Below are positions 9,108 through 18,799 of a stretch of DNA of 64,000 bases, in pieces. Origin of the DNA: Alphaproteobacteria bacterium (GTDB lineage Bacteria > Pseudomonadota > Alphaproteobacteria > Rhizobiales > Xanthobacteraceae); contig VBAH01000076.1 of assembly GCA_005884685.1 (NCBI GenBank), positions 180,394-244,393 on the forward strand, written 5' to 3'. The notes under the pieces are model-generated. The model searched no databases. It was not told where the DNA came from and saw only the letters and a list, made by a program, of their open reading frames with translations. The first letter of the stretch is position 1. Every line of letters begins with the position of its first letter. A program made the translations under genes and the position numbers.

Positions 9108-9130
9108 GAACTCTCAACGCGCTCGGTGTG

Positions 9131-9228
9131 CTCCCTCCCCCTGAAAGGGGGAGGGTTGGGGTGGGGGTCGAAGTTGAACCCCACCCGGCTTGCTTCGCAA
9201 GCCGACCTCCCCTTTTCAAGGGGAGGTT
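9131..9228. repeat. Family C palindromic repeat (CTCCCCCTGAAAGGGGGAG type)
   Basis: Three nested hairpins: CTCCCCCTGAAAGGGGGAG, CGGCTTGCTTCGCAAGCCG and ACCTCCCCTTTTCAAGGGG with its arm, plus complementary GGGTGGGG/CCCCACCC stretches. It separates the CoA-transferase from the Dpp operon. A close relative sits inside imuB at 61659-61776. Confidence 0.85.
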
Positions 9229-9259
9229 CGCACCGAGTTTGCGGCTCGCATGTCGCGCT

Positions 9260-10226
9260 TCATCGCGAATGGCACGCCACAAGCTGTCCCGGCCGCACCT
9301 CGCGCAGCTTCGGGTCCTCCACCTTGCAGCGGTCGAACGCGTAGGGGCAACGCGTGTGGAAATGGCAGCCGGGCGGCGGCTTCACCGGGCTCGGCACGTC
9401 GCCCTGCAGCACGATCTTCTTGCGCCTGATCGAGGGGTCGGGCACCGGCACGGCGGCGAGCAGGGACTCCGTGTACGGGTGCAGCGGCGCGGTGAACAGC
9501 GTGCGCTTGTCGGTGTATTCGACGATGCGGCCGAGATACATCACGGCGATGTGGTGGCTGACGTGCTCGACCACCGCGAGATTGTGCGAGATGAACAGGT
9601 AGGTGAGGCCGAACTCATCCTGCAGGTCCATCACGAGATTGAGGATCTGCGCCTGGATGGACACATCGAGCGCCGACACCGGCTCGTCGCCGATGATCAG
9701 GTTCGGCTCGAGCGCGAGCGCGCGCGCGATCCCGATACGCTGGCGCTGCCCGCCGGAGAATTGATGCGGGTAGTTGTCGACATGCTCGGCGCGCAGGCCC
9801 ACGCGCTTGAAGATGTCGGCGACGCGCGCGCGGCGTTCCCTGGCATTGCCGACGCCGTGCACGCGCAGCGGCTCGCCGACGATCTCGCCGGCCGACATGC
9901 GCGGATCGAGCGAGGAGAACGGGTCCTGGAAGATGATCTGCATCTGGCGGCGGTAGGGCCGCAGCTCCGCCTTGTTGAGATGGGTGATGTCGGTGCCGTT
10001 GATCCTGATCTCGCCCGCGGTCGGCTCGGTGAGGCGCAGGACGGTGCGGCCGACGGTGGATTTGCCGCAGCCGGACTCGCCGACCAGCGCCAGCGTCTGG
10101 CCGGCGCGGATCGAGAGCGACACGCCGTCGACGGCGTAGACGTAGCCGGCGGTGCGGCGCAGCAGGCCCTTTTTGATCGGGAAATGCTTCTTGAGGTCTT
10201 TCACCTCGAGTACGAGCCGGTTGGCC

Positions 10227-10234
<8 letters not shown>
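9260..10234 (-). CDS. Dpp/Opp-type ABC transporter ATP-binding protein (DppF/OppF family)
   Basis: A 324-residue ATPase of peptide/nickel-type importers. Walker A is GESGCGKS near residue 57, signature [15 protein letters not shown], Walker [12 protein letters not shown], and the C terminus has the oligopeptide-transporter Cys motif ([17 protein letters not shown]), typical of iron-sulfur or zinc-linked Opp/Dpp ATPases. I use the ATG at 10234 ([14 protein letters not shown]), which overlaps the DppD-type stop by 8 bases; a longer frame to 10300 is just overlap with that gene. Confidence 0.94.
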
Positions 10235-11273
<1,039 letters not shown>

Positions 11274-11275
11274 GA

Positions 11276-12157
11276 TCAGTCGCGCTGGCGCGGATCGAGG
11301 ATGTCGCGCAGCGCATCGCCCAAGAGGTTGGTGCCGAACACCGCGAGCGAAATCGCCGCGCCGGGAAAAATAACCAGCCACGGCGCGACGCGCACATACT
11401 CGGCCGCGGATTCGGAGAGCATCCGTCCCCACGAGGGATGCGGCTCGGGGACGCCGAGGCCGAGAAAGGAGAGCGCGGCCTCGACCAGAATGGTCGAGCC
11501 GAGCTGCGCGGTCGCGAGCACGATCAGCGGCGCCAATGTATTGGGCAGCACGTGGCGCAGCGCGATCGAGAGCTCGTTCATGCCGACCGCGCGCGCCGCC
11601 TCGATGAACGGCATCTCGCGCAGCATCAGCGTATTCGAGCGGATCACGCGCGCGACCGTCGGGATGAGCGGGATCGATATCGCGATGATGGTGTTCTCGA
11701 GCGACGGCCCGAGCGCAGCCGTCATCACCAGCGCCATGACCAGCAGCGGCAGCGACTGCATCATGTCCATCACGCGCTGCACGATGAGGTCGTACCAGCC
11801 CCCGAAATAGCCCGAGGTGAGCCCGATCGTGACGCCGAACAGTGCGCCGAGCCCGGTGGAGCCCAGTCCCACCGCAAGCGAAATGCGCGCGCCGTAGACG
11901 ATGCGGCTCCACATGTCGCGACCGAGGAAGTCGGCGCCCAGCGGATGCTCGCTGCTTGGGAAGGCGAGCGAGATGCGCGGGTTGGTGGCGGTCGGGTCGA
12001 CCTGGGTGATCCAGGGCGCAAAGATCGCCATCAGCACGAAGATCGCGGCGATCGCCGCGCCGGCCGCGCCGAGCGGATAGCGCCGCGCGTAAAAGCGGAA
12101 CGTCGCAAGCCGGCTTTCGCGGCGCGGTCCGGCTTCGATGGTCTCAATCGCCGCCAT
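11276..12157 (-). CDS. Dpp/Opp-type ABC transporter permease (DppC family)
   Basis: A 293-residue membrane permease with one N-terminal segment (about residues 30-50) and five more. HPLGADFLGRDMWSRIVYGAR near residues 90-110 is the DppC hallmark, and the EAARAVGMNELSIALRHVLPN coupling loop contacts the ATPases. Its ATG directly abuts the DppB-type stop, so the two permease genes are tightly coupled. Confidence 0.95.
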   Translation of the reverse strand: MAAIETIEAGPRRESRLATFRFYARRYPLGAAGAAIAAIFVLMAIFAPWITQVDPTATNPRISLAFPSSEHPLGADFLGRDMWSRIVYGARISLAVGLGSTGLGALFGVTIGLTSGYFGGWYDLIVQRVMDMMQSLPLLVMALVMTAALGPSLENTIIAISIPLIPTVARVIRSNTLMLREMPFIEAARAVGMNELSIALRHVLPNTLAPLIVLATAQLGSTILVEAALSFLGLGVPEPHPSWGRMLSESAAEYVRVAPWLVIFPGAAISLAVFGTNLLGDALRDILDPRQRD

Positions 12158-13105
12158 CTATTTCTCGTACGCGATGCGCGGGTCGAGCGCGAGGTAGGCC
12201 ATGTCGATCAGGAAATTGATCGACACCACGCAGACCGCGATGAACATCACGAGGTTCTGCACGATCGGATAGTCGCGCGAGCGGATCGCCTCGACCAGGA
12301 AACGTGCGACGCCCGGAATGTTGAACACGGTTTCGGTGACGATCAGCCCGCCGACCAGGAACGCCGCCTCGATTCCCACGATGGTGACGATCGGCAGCAC
12401 CGCGTTGCGCAGCGCGTGCACGAAATTCACCTTGGCGTAGGACGCGCCTTTGGCGCGCGCGGTGCGGATGTAGTCCTGCCGCAGCACTTCCAGCATCGAG
12501 GAGCGGGTGAGCCGCATCATCAGCGCGGAGGAGCGGAAGCCGACCGCGGCCGCCGGAATGGCGAACAGCAGAAGCTCGTTCCACCAGGTCTTGGGCGGCT
12601 CGGTGTAGATCGGGATCCAGCCGAAATAGCGCACGCAGACCATCAGGATCAGCAGCCCAAGCCAGAACGACGGCAATGACAGGCCGGACAGGCTGACGAC
12701 GCGCAGGACGTAATCGAGCGGCGTGTTCTGGCGCACCGCCGAGATCACGCCGAGCGGAATGCCGAACAGCACCGCGAAGGCGAGCGCCATGCCGGCAAGT
12801 TTCGCCGAGATCGGCAGCCGCGGGGCGATCTCGTCCAGGGTCGGTTTCTCGGAAATGTAGGAATAGCCCAGATCGCCGCGGACGAGCCCGCCGATCCATT
12901 GCGCGTATTGAACGACGATCGGCTGATCGAGGCCGAGGTCCTTCTCGATCTGCGCCTTGTCGGCCGGATTGATCATCCCGGCGGAGGAAAACAGGATGTC
13001 GGCGATGTTGCCGGGCACGATGCGCAACAGCGCGAAGATCACGATCGAGATGCCGAACAGCGTCAGCAGCATCAGGAGAAAGCGCCGGATCAGATAGGCG
13101 GCCAC
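12158..13105 (-). CDS. Dpp/Opp-type ABC transporter permease (DppB family)
   Basis: A 315-residue membrane permease. It begins MAAYLIRRFLLMLLTLFGIS, the standard DppB opening, followed by the periplasmic loop with LGLDQPIVVQYAQWIGGLV and DLGYSY, and ends in the IAYEK tail. The RTARAKGASYAKVNFVHALRN coupling loop is near residue 205. A family A repeat at 13130-13200 lies between this gene and the binding-protein gene upstream. Confidence 0.95.
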   Translation of the reverse strand: MAAYLIRRFLLMLLTLFGISIVIFALLRIVPGNIADILFSSAGMINPADKAQIEKDLGLDQPIVVQYAQWIGGLVRGDLGYSYISEKPTLDEIAPRLPISAKLAGMALAFAVLFGIPLGVISAVRQNTPLDYVLRVVSLSGLSLPSFWLGLLILMVCVRYFGWIPIYTEPPKTWWNELLLFAIPAAAVGFRSSALMMRLTRSSMLEVLRQDYIRTARAKGASYAKVNFVHALRNAVLPIVTIVGIEAAFLVGGLIVTETVFNIPGVARFLVEAIRSRDYPIVQNLVMFIAVCVVSINFLIDMAYLALDPRIAYEK

Positions 13106-13129
13106 GGTGTGCCCTCCCGACCCTCGTGC

Positions 13130-13200
13130 CGCGCGTCCCCGCGAAAGCGGGGACCCAGTTCTTCTCTAAGCTGGATGCCCGCTTTCGCGGGCATGAGCGG
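13130..13200. repeat. Family A double-hairpin palindromic repeat
   Basis: GTC-type half then ATG-type half. It separates the family 5 binding-protein gene from the dppB-type permease within the same transporter operon. Confidence 0.88.
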
Positions 13201-13226
13201 AACGCATCGCATGGCGATGCCTCCGC

Positions 13227-14720
13227 TCACTTATCCATCCACACGTCTTCGTAGCGGAAGCCGTTGTAGGACGAGTTGGTCATGATGGTGACGTTCTTCA
13301 CGTAGGGCGCCCAGCAGGTGCCCTGATCGGAGAAATAGAGGATCGGGCGCGCCACGTCTTCCTGCAGCTTTTTGTCGATCTCCCAGGCGAGCTGCTTGCG
13401 CTTGGCCGGATCCGTCTCCTGCGACTGCGCGTCGAACTGCTGCTGCAGGTCCTTGTTGCAATAGTTGGTGTAATTGCGCTCCGAGCCGCAGCCGAAGTTC
13501 TCGTAGAAGGTCTGGTCCGGATCGTCGATGCCCGCGCCGGTGAGGTTGAGCCCGACCGAATACTCCTTGCGGGCGATCTTGGCGAACCAGATGCCGCTCT
13601 CGACCACGTCAAGCTCGCCGTCGATATAGATGTCTTTCAACTGGTCGATCAGGATCACGGCCGGGTCGCGATAGACCGCGAGATTGCGCGTCGAGACTTT
13701 CAGCGCGAGATGCTTGTTCGGCCCGTAGCCCGCCTTTTCCATCAGCTTGCGGGCTTCCTCGCGGTTCTTTTTCACGTCGCCGTAGCCGATCACGTTTTTC
13801 AGCTCTGCCGGCGGCAATCCCCACACGCCGTTCGGCGGCGGCAGCAGCGCGCCGCCGATCACGGACTTGCCCTCGAACAGGGTGTCGAGGAAGGCTTGGC
13901 GGTCGAGCGCCAACGCCAGCGCGCGGCGGACATTTTCGTCGTTGAAGGGCGGCGCATCGCGATTCATGATCAGATTGGTGGCGACGTTGGTCTGCGCCAG
14001 GACGCACACCGCGTCCGGCTTCTGCGACTTCACGTCCTTCATCAGCGGAATCGAGACTTCGGTCGGGAAGGTCATGTCGAACTTGCCCGCCACAAAGCCG
14101 AGGATCGCAGTCGAGCGATTGGGAATGATCGTGTATTCGATCCCGTCGAGATACGGCAACCCCTTCTTCCAGTAGTCGGAATCCCTGGTCAGCTTGATCG
14201 ATTCGTTCTGCTTCAGCTCGACGAACTTGAACGGTCCGGTGCCGATCGGATTGGTGCGCATCTGCGCTGCCGTGACGTGGCACGGATAGATCGGCGTATA
14301 GCCGGAGGCGAGCATGGCGAGAACCGCCGGTTGCGGGCGCTTGAGGTGGAAGGTCGCCTGCATCGGGTTGTCGGCCGTCACGTCCTCGACGTTGAAGTAC
14401 CAGTCCTTGCGCGGGTCCTTGCGAAACCTGTTCTGCGACTTGCCCATCAGCATGTCGAAGGTGCACTTCACGTCGGCGCTCGTGAACGGCTTGCCGTCAT
14501 GCCATTTCACGCCTTCGCGCAGCTTGAACGTGAGCGCCTTCTTGTCCGCGCTCCATGACCACTCGGTGGCGAGTTCGGGCGTGAGCGCATCGATGCTGTT
14601 CTGCGCCTTGTGCTGATCGTAAACCACGAGGTTGTTGAAGATCGGCATCGAGGAGATGTTGACAGAATAGGTCGCTTCCTCGTGGATAGACATGCTGGGT
14701 GAGTTCTCGCGGTGATACAT
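13227..14720 (-). CDS. ABC transporter substrate-binding protein, family 5 (peptide/opine type), cut from its signal peptide by a nonsense codon
   Basis: The intact downstream frame encodes about 497 residues of a family 5 (SBP_bac_5) binding protein: MYHRENSPSMSIHEEATYSV at the front, REGVKWHDGKPFTSADV near residue 95, and NPIGTGPFKFVELK near 165. As it stands it has no signal peptide, which a periplasmic receptor needs. The same reading frame continues upstream, past a single TAA at 14739-14741, into a perfect secretion signal starting at 14813 with a strong ribosome site. The gene therefore looks like a full-length binding protein broken by one nonsense change; the ATG at 14720 is simply the first start after the stop. 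It belongs with the Dpp-type permeases and ATPases downstream. Confidence 0.85.
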   Translation of the reverse strand: MYHRENSPSMSIHEEATYSVNISSMPIFNNLVVYDQHKAQNSIDALTPELATEWSWSADKKALTFKLREGVKWHDGKPFTSADVKCTFDMLMGKSQNRFRKDPRKDWYFNVEDVTADNPMQATFHLKRPQPAVLAMLASGYTPIYPCHVTAAQMRTNPIGTGPFKFVELKQNESIKLTRDSDYWKKGLPYLDGIEYTIIPNRSTAILGFVAGKFDMTFPTEVSIPLMKDVKSQKPDAVCVLAQTNVATNLIMNRDAPPFNDENVRRALALALDRQAFLDTLFEGKSVIGGALLPPPNGVWGLPPAELKNVIGYGDVKKNREEARKLMEKAGYGPNKHLALKVSTRNLAVYRDPAVILIDQLKDIYIDGELDVVESGIWFAKIARKEYSVGLNLTGAGIDDPDQTFYENFGCGSERNYTNYCNKDLQQQFDAQSQETDPAKRKQLAWEIDKKLQEDVARPILYFSDQGTCWAPYVKNVTIMTNSSYNGFRYEDVWMDK

Positions 14721-14738
14721 GCGCAAGATTCCGCCGGA

Positions 14739-14813
14739 TTACGGCTGTTGCGCGTCTGCGGCCGCAGTGGCGGCAAGCGCAATGGCGACCGCCAAGCAGA
14801 AAAGCCTGGTCAT
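14739..14813 (-). pseudogene. Severed signal peptide of the family 5 binding protein
   Basis: From the ATG at 14813 the frame reads MTRLFCLAVAIALAATAAADAQQP and then TAA. This is a textbook Sec signal: Arg in the n-region, a hydrophobic core and an A-x-A type cleavage site at ADA-QQ. After the stop the frame resumes SGGILRMYHREN, which is how mature family members begin. A CAA to TAA transition at 14739-14741 would explain it. Whether it is a real mutation, readthrough or a sequencing error cannot be told here. Confidence 0.85.
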
Positions 14814-14817
14814 CTCA

Positions 14818-14826
14818 CTTCCTCCC
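14818..14826 (-). promoter_or_regulatory. Strong ribosome binding site for the original binding-protein start
   Basis: GGGAGGAAG lies about 5-7 bases before the ATG at 14813. It shows that the true translation start is upstream of the in-frame TAA, not at 14720. Confidence 0.8.
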
Positions 14827-15052
14827 AGTTTCGCGGGGCAGGTCGCCCACCGTCCCGCTCTTTATTCTTGGGCCGCACGCTAATCGCTGCGCTCAATCGG
14901 GGCAACCCGGACGAAGGGTGAAAAGGTGCGGCGTAAGTGCACCGATGAGAGGGTCAATGCCGGAATGGCAGGTCCTCGCGCCGCAGTCTTGGCTTGGGCC
15001 AACCGTTGCGGCAAGGTGACCCGGGCCTAAAGACAATGAAACAGGAAACGCC

Positions 15053-16105
15053 GTGAGCGAGAGCGGGTCGATCGTTGCCGAGACGGCGGCGCGGATTTTT
15101 GCGGATCTGGCCGACCCGCAGGAGGTCAACCGCGCCCGGGATGGCGCCTGGAAGGGCAGGCTGTGGCAGGCGCTCGCCGATGCCGGGCTGACGCTCGCCT
15201 GGGTGCCCGAGGAGAATGGCGGGAGCGGGGCGGAACTCGCCGACGGGTTTGCCATCCTCGGTGTCGCTGGGCGCTACGCGGCCGCGGTGCCGCTCGCCGA
15301 AACGCTGCTCGCGGGCTGGCTCCTGTCGCGCGCGGGTTTGCGCGCGCCGGAGGGCGCGATGTCGCTCGCGCCGGCGCGGCCGGAGGACAGGCTCGTGCTG
15401 AATGCCGATGGCACGCTGAGCGGACAGGCGCGCGGCGTGCCGTTCGCGAAGGAGGCCAGACATCTCGCGGCGCTCGCGGGGTCATCCGTCGCACTGGTCG
15501 AGACCGCGGCATGCCGGCTGAACGAAGGCGTGAGCCTCGCGGGCGAGCCGTCGAACACCGTCACGTTCGATAGCGTGAAGCCGGTCGCCGTCGCGCCGGC
15601 ACCGGCCGGCCTCAATCAACCTGCGCTGATGCTGATGGGCTGCGTCGTGCGCAGCGTCGAGACCGCCGGCGCGCTCGAGGCGATCCTGGAGATGACGGTG
15701 CGCTACGCGAACGAGCGCGTCGCGTTCGAGCGGCCGATCGCGAAATTCCAGGCGGTGCAGCACAATCTCGCGCGGCTTGCCGGCGAAGTCTCCGCCGCGA
15801 TGACGGCCGCGTATTCGGCCGCCGACGCGATCGCGCGTGCCGACACGTTCGACGATGTGATCTTCCTTGAAGCGACCGCGGCGAAAATCCGCTCGGCCGA
15901 GGCCGCGCAGGAGGGCGCCGCGATCGCGCATCAGGTGCACGGCGCGATCGGCTTCACCAACGAGCACATCCTGCACCGCTACACGCTGCGCATGCTGTCG
16001 TGGCGCGACGACTTCGGCAACGAGAGTTACTGGGCCGCCGCGCTCGGCAACCACGTTGCGGCGCGCGGCGCGGACGAATTCTGGCCGCTCGTTGCCGCCT
16101 GCTAG
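15053..16105 (+). CDS. Acyl-CoA dehydrogenase family protein (shorter subunit)
   Basis: A 350-residue flavoprotein-family member that begins at a GTG preceded by AGGAAA. The N-terminal helical domain contains GLTLAWVPEENGGSGAEL; the C-terminal helical domain has RVAFERPIAKFQAVQHNLA and HQVHGAIGFTNEHILHRYTLR, both family signatures. The central beta domain is short and the usual flavin-contact motif is weak. Short plus long dehydrogenase pairs encoded side by side often form heteromeric enzymes, so it may be the partner of the next gene. Substrate unknown. Confidence 0.9.
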   Translation: MSESGSIVAETAARIFADLADPQEVNRARDGAWKGRLWQALADAGLTLAWVPEENGGSGAELADGFAILGVAGRYAAAVPLAETLLAGWLLSRAGLRAPEGAMSLAPARPEDRLVLNADGTLSGQARGVPFAKEARHLAALAGSSVALVETAACRLNEGVSLAGEPSNTVTFDSVKPVAVAPAPAGLNQPALMLMGCVVRSVETAGALEAILEMTVRYANERVAFERPIAKFQAVQHNLARLAGEVSAAMTAAYSAADAIARADTFDDVIFLEATAAKIRSAEAAQEGAAIAHQVHGAIGFTNEHILHRYTLRMLSWRDDFGNESYWAAALGNHVAARGADEFWPLVAAC

Positions 16106-16120
16106 ATCCGGAAAACGCCG

Positions 16121-17281
16121 ATGACCGCGAGCCTCGCCTTCGACCAGATCCGCCTGCCGCCCGAGTGCGACGAACTGCGCCGCGAAGTGCGCGCGTTCCT
16201 CATCGCCGAGATCGCCGCCGGCACATTCGACCCGCATCACCCCGGCCACGGCGACGCGCACAGCAAGGAATTCTCCCGCCGCGTCGGCGCAAAAGGCTGG
16301 ATCGGCATGACCTGGCCGAAAAAGTACGGCGGACGTGAGCGCAATTTCCTCGAGCGTTATGTCGTCACCGAGGAATTCCGCGTCGCCAATGCGCCGGTTC
16401 GGCTGCATTTCGTCGCCGACCGCCAGAGCGGGCCGATCCTCATCAAATACGCGCCCGAGCATGTGAAGATGGACATCTTGCCGCGCATTTGCGCCGGCGA
16501 GGTGTGCTTCGCGATCGGCATGAGCGAGCCGGGCTCGGGCTCCGACCTGTTCGCGGCGAAGACGAAAGCGACGAAAACGAAGGGCGGCTGGCTGATCAAC
16601 GGCACCAAGATCTGGACCAGCAACGCGCACATCGCCGACTACATGCTGGCGCTGTTCCGCACCTCGCCCCCGACGAAAGAAAACCGCCGCCACGGGCTGA
16701 CCCAGTTTCTCGTCGACATGAAGACGCCCGGCATCAAAGTGAACCCGGTTTATCAGCTCACCGGCGCGCACGACTTCAACGAGGTGGTGTTCGAGGACGC
16801 CTTCATGCCGGACGATCACGTGCTCGGCGAGATCGACGGCGCGTGGAAGCAGGCGACCAGCGAGCTCGCCTACGAGCGCTCGGGGCCGGAGCGGTTTCTC
16901 GAAACGTTCTATGTGCTGAGCGGGCTGGTGCGCGCGCTCGGCGACAAGCCCGACATCCGCAGCGCCGAGGGGCTCGGGCGCCTCGTCGCGCAGCTGCACA
17001 CGCTGCGGCGCATGTCGGTCTCGGTCAACGGCATGCTGCAGGCCGGCAAGGAGCCGGTGGTCGAAGGCTCGATCGTGAAGGACATGGGCACCGTGTGGGA
17101 GCAGAAGCTGCCCAACCGCGTGCGCGAGCTGGCGGCCTTCATCGAAGAGGAAGAGGGCAATCGCGCGACGTTAGAGGAACAGCTGCGCTTCGCCACCATG
17201 ATCGCGCCGAAGCTCACCATCCAGGGCGGAACGACCGAAGTGCTGCGCGGCATCATCGCGCGTGGGCTGGGTCTGCGCTGA
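16121..17281 (+). CDS. Acyl-CoA dehydrogenase
   Basis: A 386-residue FAD-dependent enzyme that introduces the alpha-beta double bond into acyl-CoA. The flavin motif CFAIGMSEPGSGSDL is near residue 127, KIWTSNAH near 165, and the C terminus ends with GGTTEVLRGIIARGLGLR, the classic nucleotide-binding end. It starts 15 bases after the shorter dehydrogenase gene and precedes a family A repeat. With the synthetase and hydratase downstream it forms a CoA-ester oxidation module. Confidence 0.93.
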   Translation: MTASLAFDQIRLPPECDELRREVRAFLIAEIAAGTFDPHHPGHGDAHSKEFSRRVGAKGWIGMTWPKKYGGRERNFLERYVVTEEFRVANAPVRLHFVADRQSGPILIKYAPEHVKMDILPRICAGEVCFAIGMSEPGSGSDLFAAKTKATKTKGGWLINGTKIWTSNAHIADYMLALFRTSPPTKENRRHGLTQFLVDMKTPGIKVNPVYQLTGAHDFNEVVFEDAFMPDDHVLGEIDGAWKQATSELAYERSGPERFLETFYVLSGLVRALGDKPDIRSAEGLGRLVAQLHTLRRMSVSVNGMLQAGKEPVVEGSIVKDMGTVWEQKLPNRVRELAAFIEEEEGNRATLEEQLRFATMIAPKLTIQGGTTEVLRGIIARGLGLR

Positions 17282-17298
17282 TGAGGTGGCCTCTCCCT

Positions 17299-17369
17299 CC
17301 GCTCGTCCCCGCGCAAGCGGGGACCCAGGAGCCGAAGAACTGGATGCCCGCTTTCGCGGGCATGAGCGG
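17299..17369. repeat. Family A double-hairpin palindromic repeat
   Basis: GTC-type half then ATG-type half. Its last bases (GAGCGGAG) lie just ahead of the next start codon, so the repeat edge may act as the ribosome site of the following gene. Confidence 0.9.
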
Positions 17370-17374
17370 AGTGT

Positions 17375-18796
17375 GTGTTGCCTGACATTCGGAAATTGCT
17401 CTGGCCCAAGTCTGTCGCCGTCGTCGGCGCCTCGTCGGACACGCGCGGCTTGCGCGGCCGCATCGTGCAGATCATGCGCAGCCACCCGTATGCCGGCGCT
17501 CTCTACCCGGTGAGCCGCAGCGAGACGGAGGTGCAGGGGCTGAAAGCCTACAAGTCGGTCGCCGAACTGCCGCCGACCGACCTCGCCGCGATGATCATCC
17601 CGGCGAAGTTCGTGCCGCAGGAATTGGAGAATTGCGGCAAGGCCGGCATCAAGGCGGCGATCATCCTCTCCTCCGGCTTTGCCGAGGAGAAAGGCGAGGC
17701 CGGTCCGGCACTGCAGCGGCAAGTGCAGGCGATCGCCGAAAAATACGACATGGCGGTGAGCGGACCGAACGGCGAGGGGTTCGCCAACACCGCCGCCTCG
17801 CTCTGCCCGACCTTCAGCCCCGCGATGGACGCCGGCGACGTGCCGCTGCTGCCGCCGGCCGAGCGCACGCGCGGGCAGGTCGCGGTGATCTCGCAAAGCG
17901 GCGGCATGGGCTTTGCGTTTTTCGATCACGGGCGGCCGAAGGAATTGTCGTTCCGCTACATCATCACGACCGGCAACGAAGCGTGCCTGACGGCGAGCGA
18001 CTTCGCCGAATTTGTCGTCGACGAGGGAAAGACCGCCGCGATCCTGATGCTGATCGAGGACATCAAGAACCTGGCGACGTTCGAGCGCGCCGCCGGGAAG
18101 GCACTGCGTGCAGGCGTGCCGCTGATCGTCAACCGGCTCGGCGCCTCGGACGCAGGCGCGCGCGCGATTGCGGCGCATACGGCCGCGCGCGGCAACGATT
18201 CCGAATACCGCGCGCTGTTCAAAAAATACGGCGTGATCGAGAGCAACGACCTCGACGAGATGGTCGATATCGCGGCGGCGTTCGTCGGCATGGGCGCGCG
18301 GCTGCCTGCCGGAACACGCGTCGCGATCGCATCGTCGTCCGGCGGTGGCGGCGCGTGGGTGGCGGATGCCTGCGCGCTCGCGGGCCTCGAGATGCCGATC
18401 CTCGATGATGCCGTGCGGGCAAAGATCGACGCATACCTGCCGCCCTACGGCACCTCGCAGAACCCGGTCGATGTCACGGCGCAGGCCATCCATGAGCGCG
18501 GCTATGCGGAATTCGCGCGGCTGGCCGCCGAATCGCCGAATGTCGACGGCGTCATTCTGGTCGTCACCGGGCGCCATCCGCGCTTTCTGCTGGAAGACCG
18601 CGATCATCTGATCGCGCTCGGCCGCGACTCGCAAAAGCCGGTGCTGATCTGGAGCTACACGCGGCCGGCCGCGGTGTGCGTCGAGCTGTTGAGCGAGGCG
18701 GGTTTGCCGCTGTTCACCAATGTGCACAATTGCGCGCGTGCGATGCGCGTGATGGCCGACTACCGCGCGGCGCGCGAAACAATCCGGAAGGGATAG
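17375..18796 (+). CDS. NDP-forming acyl-CoA synthetase, alpha-type part only
   Basis: A 473-residue protein with a CoA-binding Rossmann domain (SVAVVGASSDTRG near residue 13) and succinyl-CoA-ligase-like domains; VISQSGGMG near residue 170 and AAHTAARGNDSEY near 270 are family marks, the His being a candidate phosphoryl carrier. Acetate-CoA ligases of this kind also need an ATP-grasp beta domain, which is absent from this 473-residue protein and not found nearby. Start is GTG 17375 or TTG 17378; no ATG is available, and the upstream repeat supplies the only purine-rich site. It would activate or de-activate the acid handled by the neighbouring dehydrogenases. Confidence 0.88.
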   Translation: MLPDIRKLLWPKSVAVVGASSDTRGLRGRIVQIMRSHPYAGALYPVSRSETEVQGLKAYKSVAELPPTDLAAMIIPAKFVPQELENCGKAGIKAAIILSSGFAEEKGEAGPALQRQVQAIAEKYDMAVSGPNGEGFANTAASLCPTFSPAMDAGDVPLLPPAERTRGQVAVISQSGGMGFAFFDHGRPKELSFRYIITTGNEACLTASDFAEFVVDEGKTAAILMLIEDIKNLATFERAAGKALRAGVPLIVNRLGASDAGARAIAAHTAARGNDSEYRALFKKYGVIESNDLDEMVDIAAAFVGMGARLPAGTRVAIASSSGGGGAWVADACALAGLEMPILDDAVRAKIDAYLPPYGTSQNPVDVTAQAIHERGYAEFARLAAESPNVDGVILVVTGRHPRFLLEDRDHLIALGRDSQKPVLIWSYTRPAAVCVELLSEAGLPLFTNVHNCARAMRVMADYRAARETIRKG

Positions 18797-18799
18797 GCG

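Noticed and set aside
14814..15052. Possible small gene or tRNA in the 240-base divergent gap
   Set aside because: No convincing reading frame with a ribosome site and no tRNA-like fold seen; probably holds promoters for both directions.
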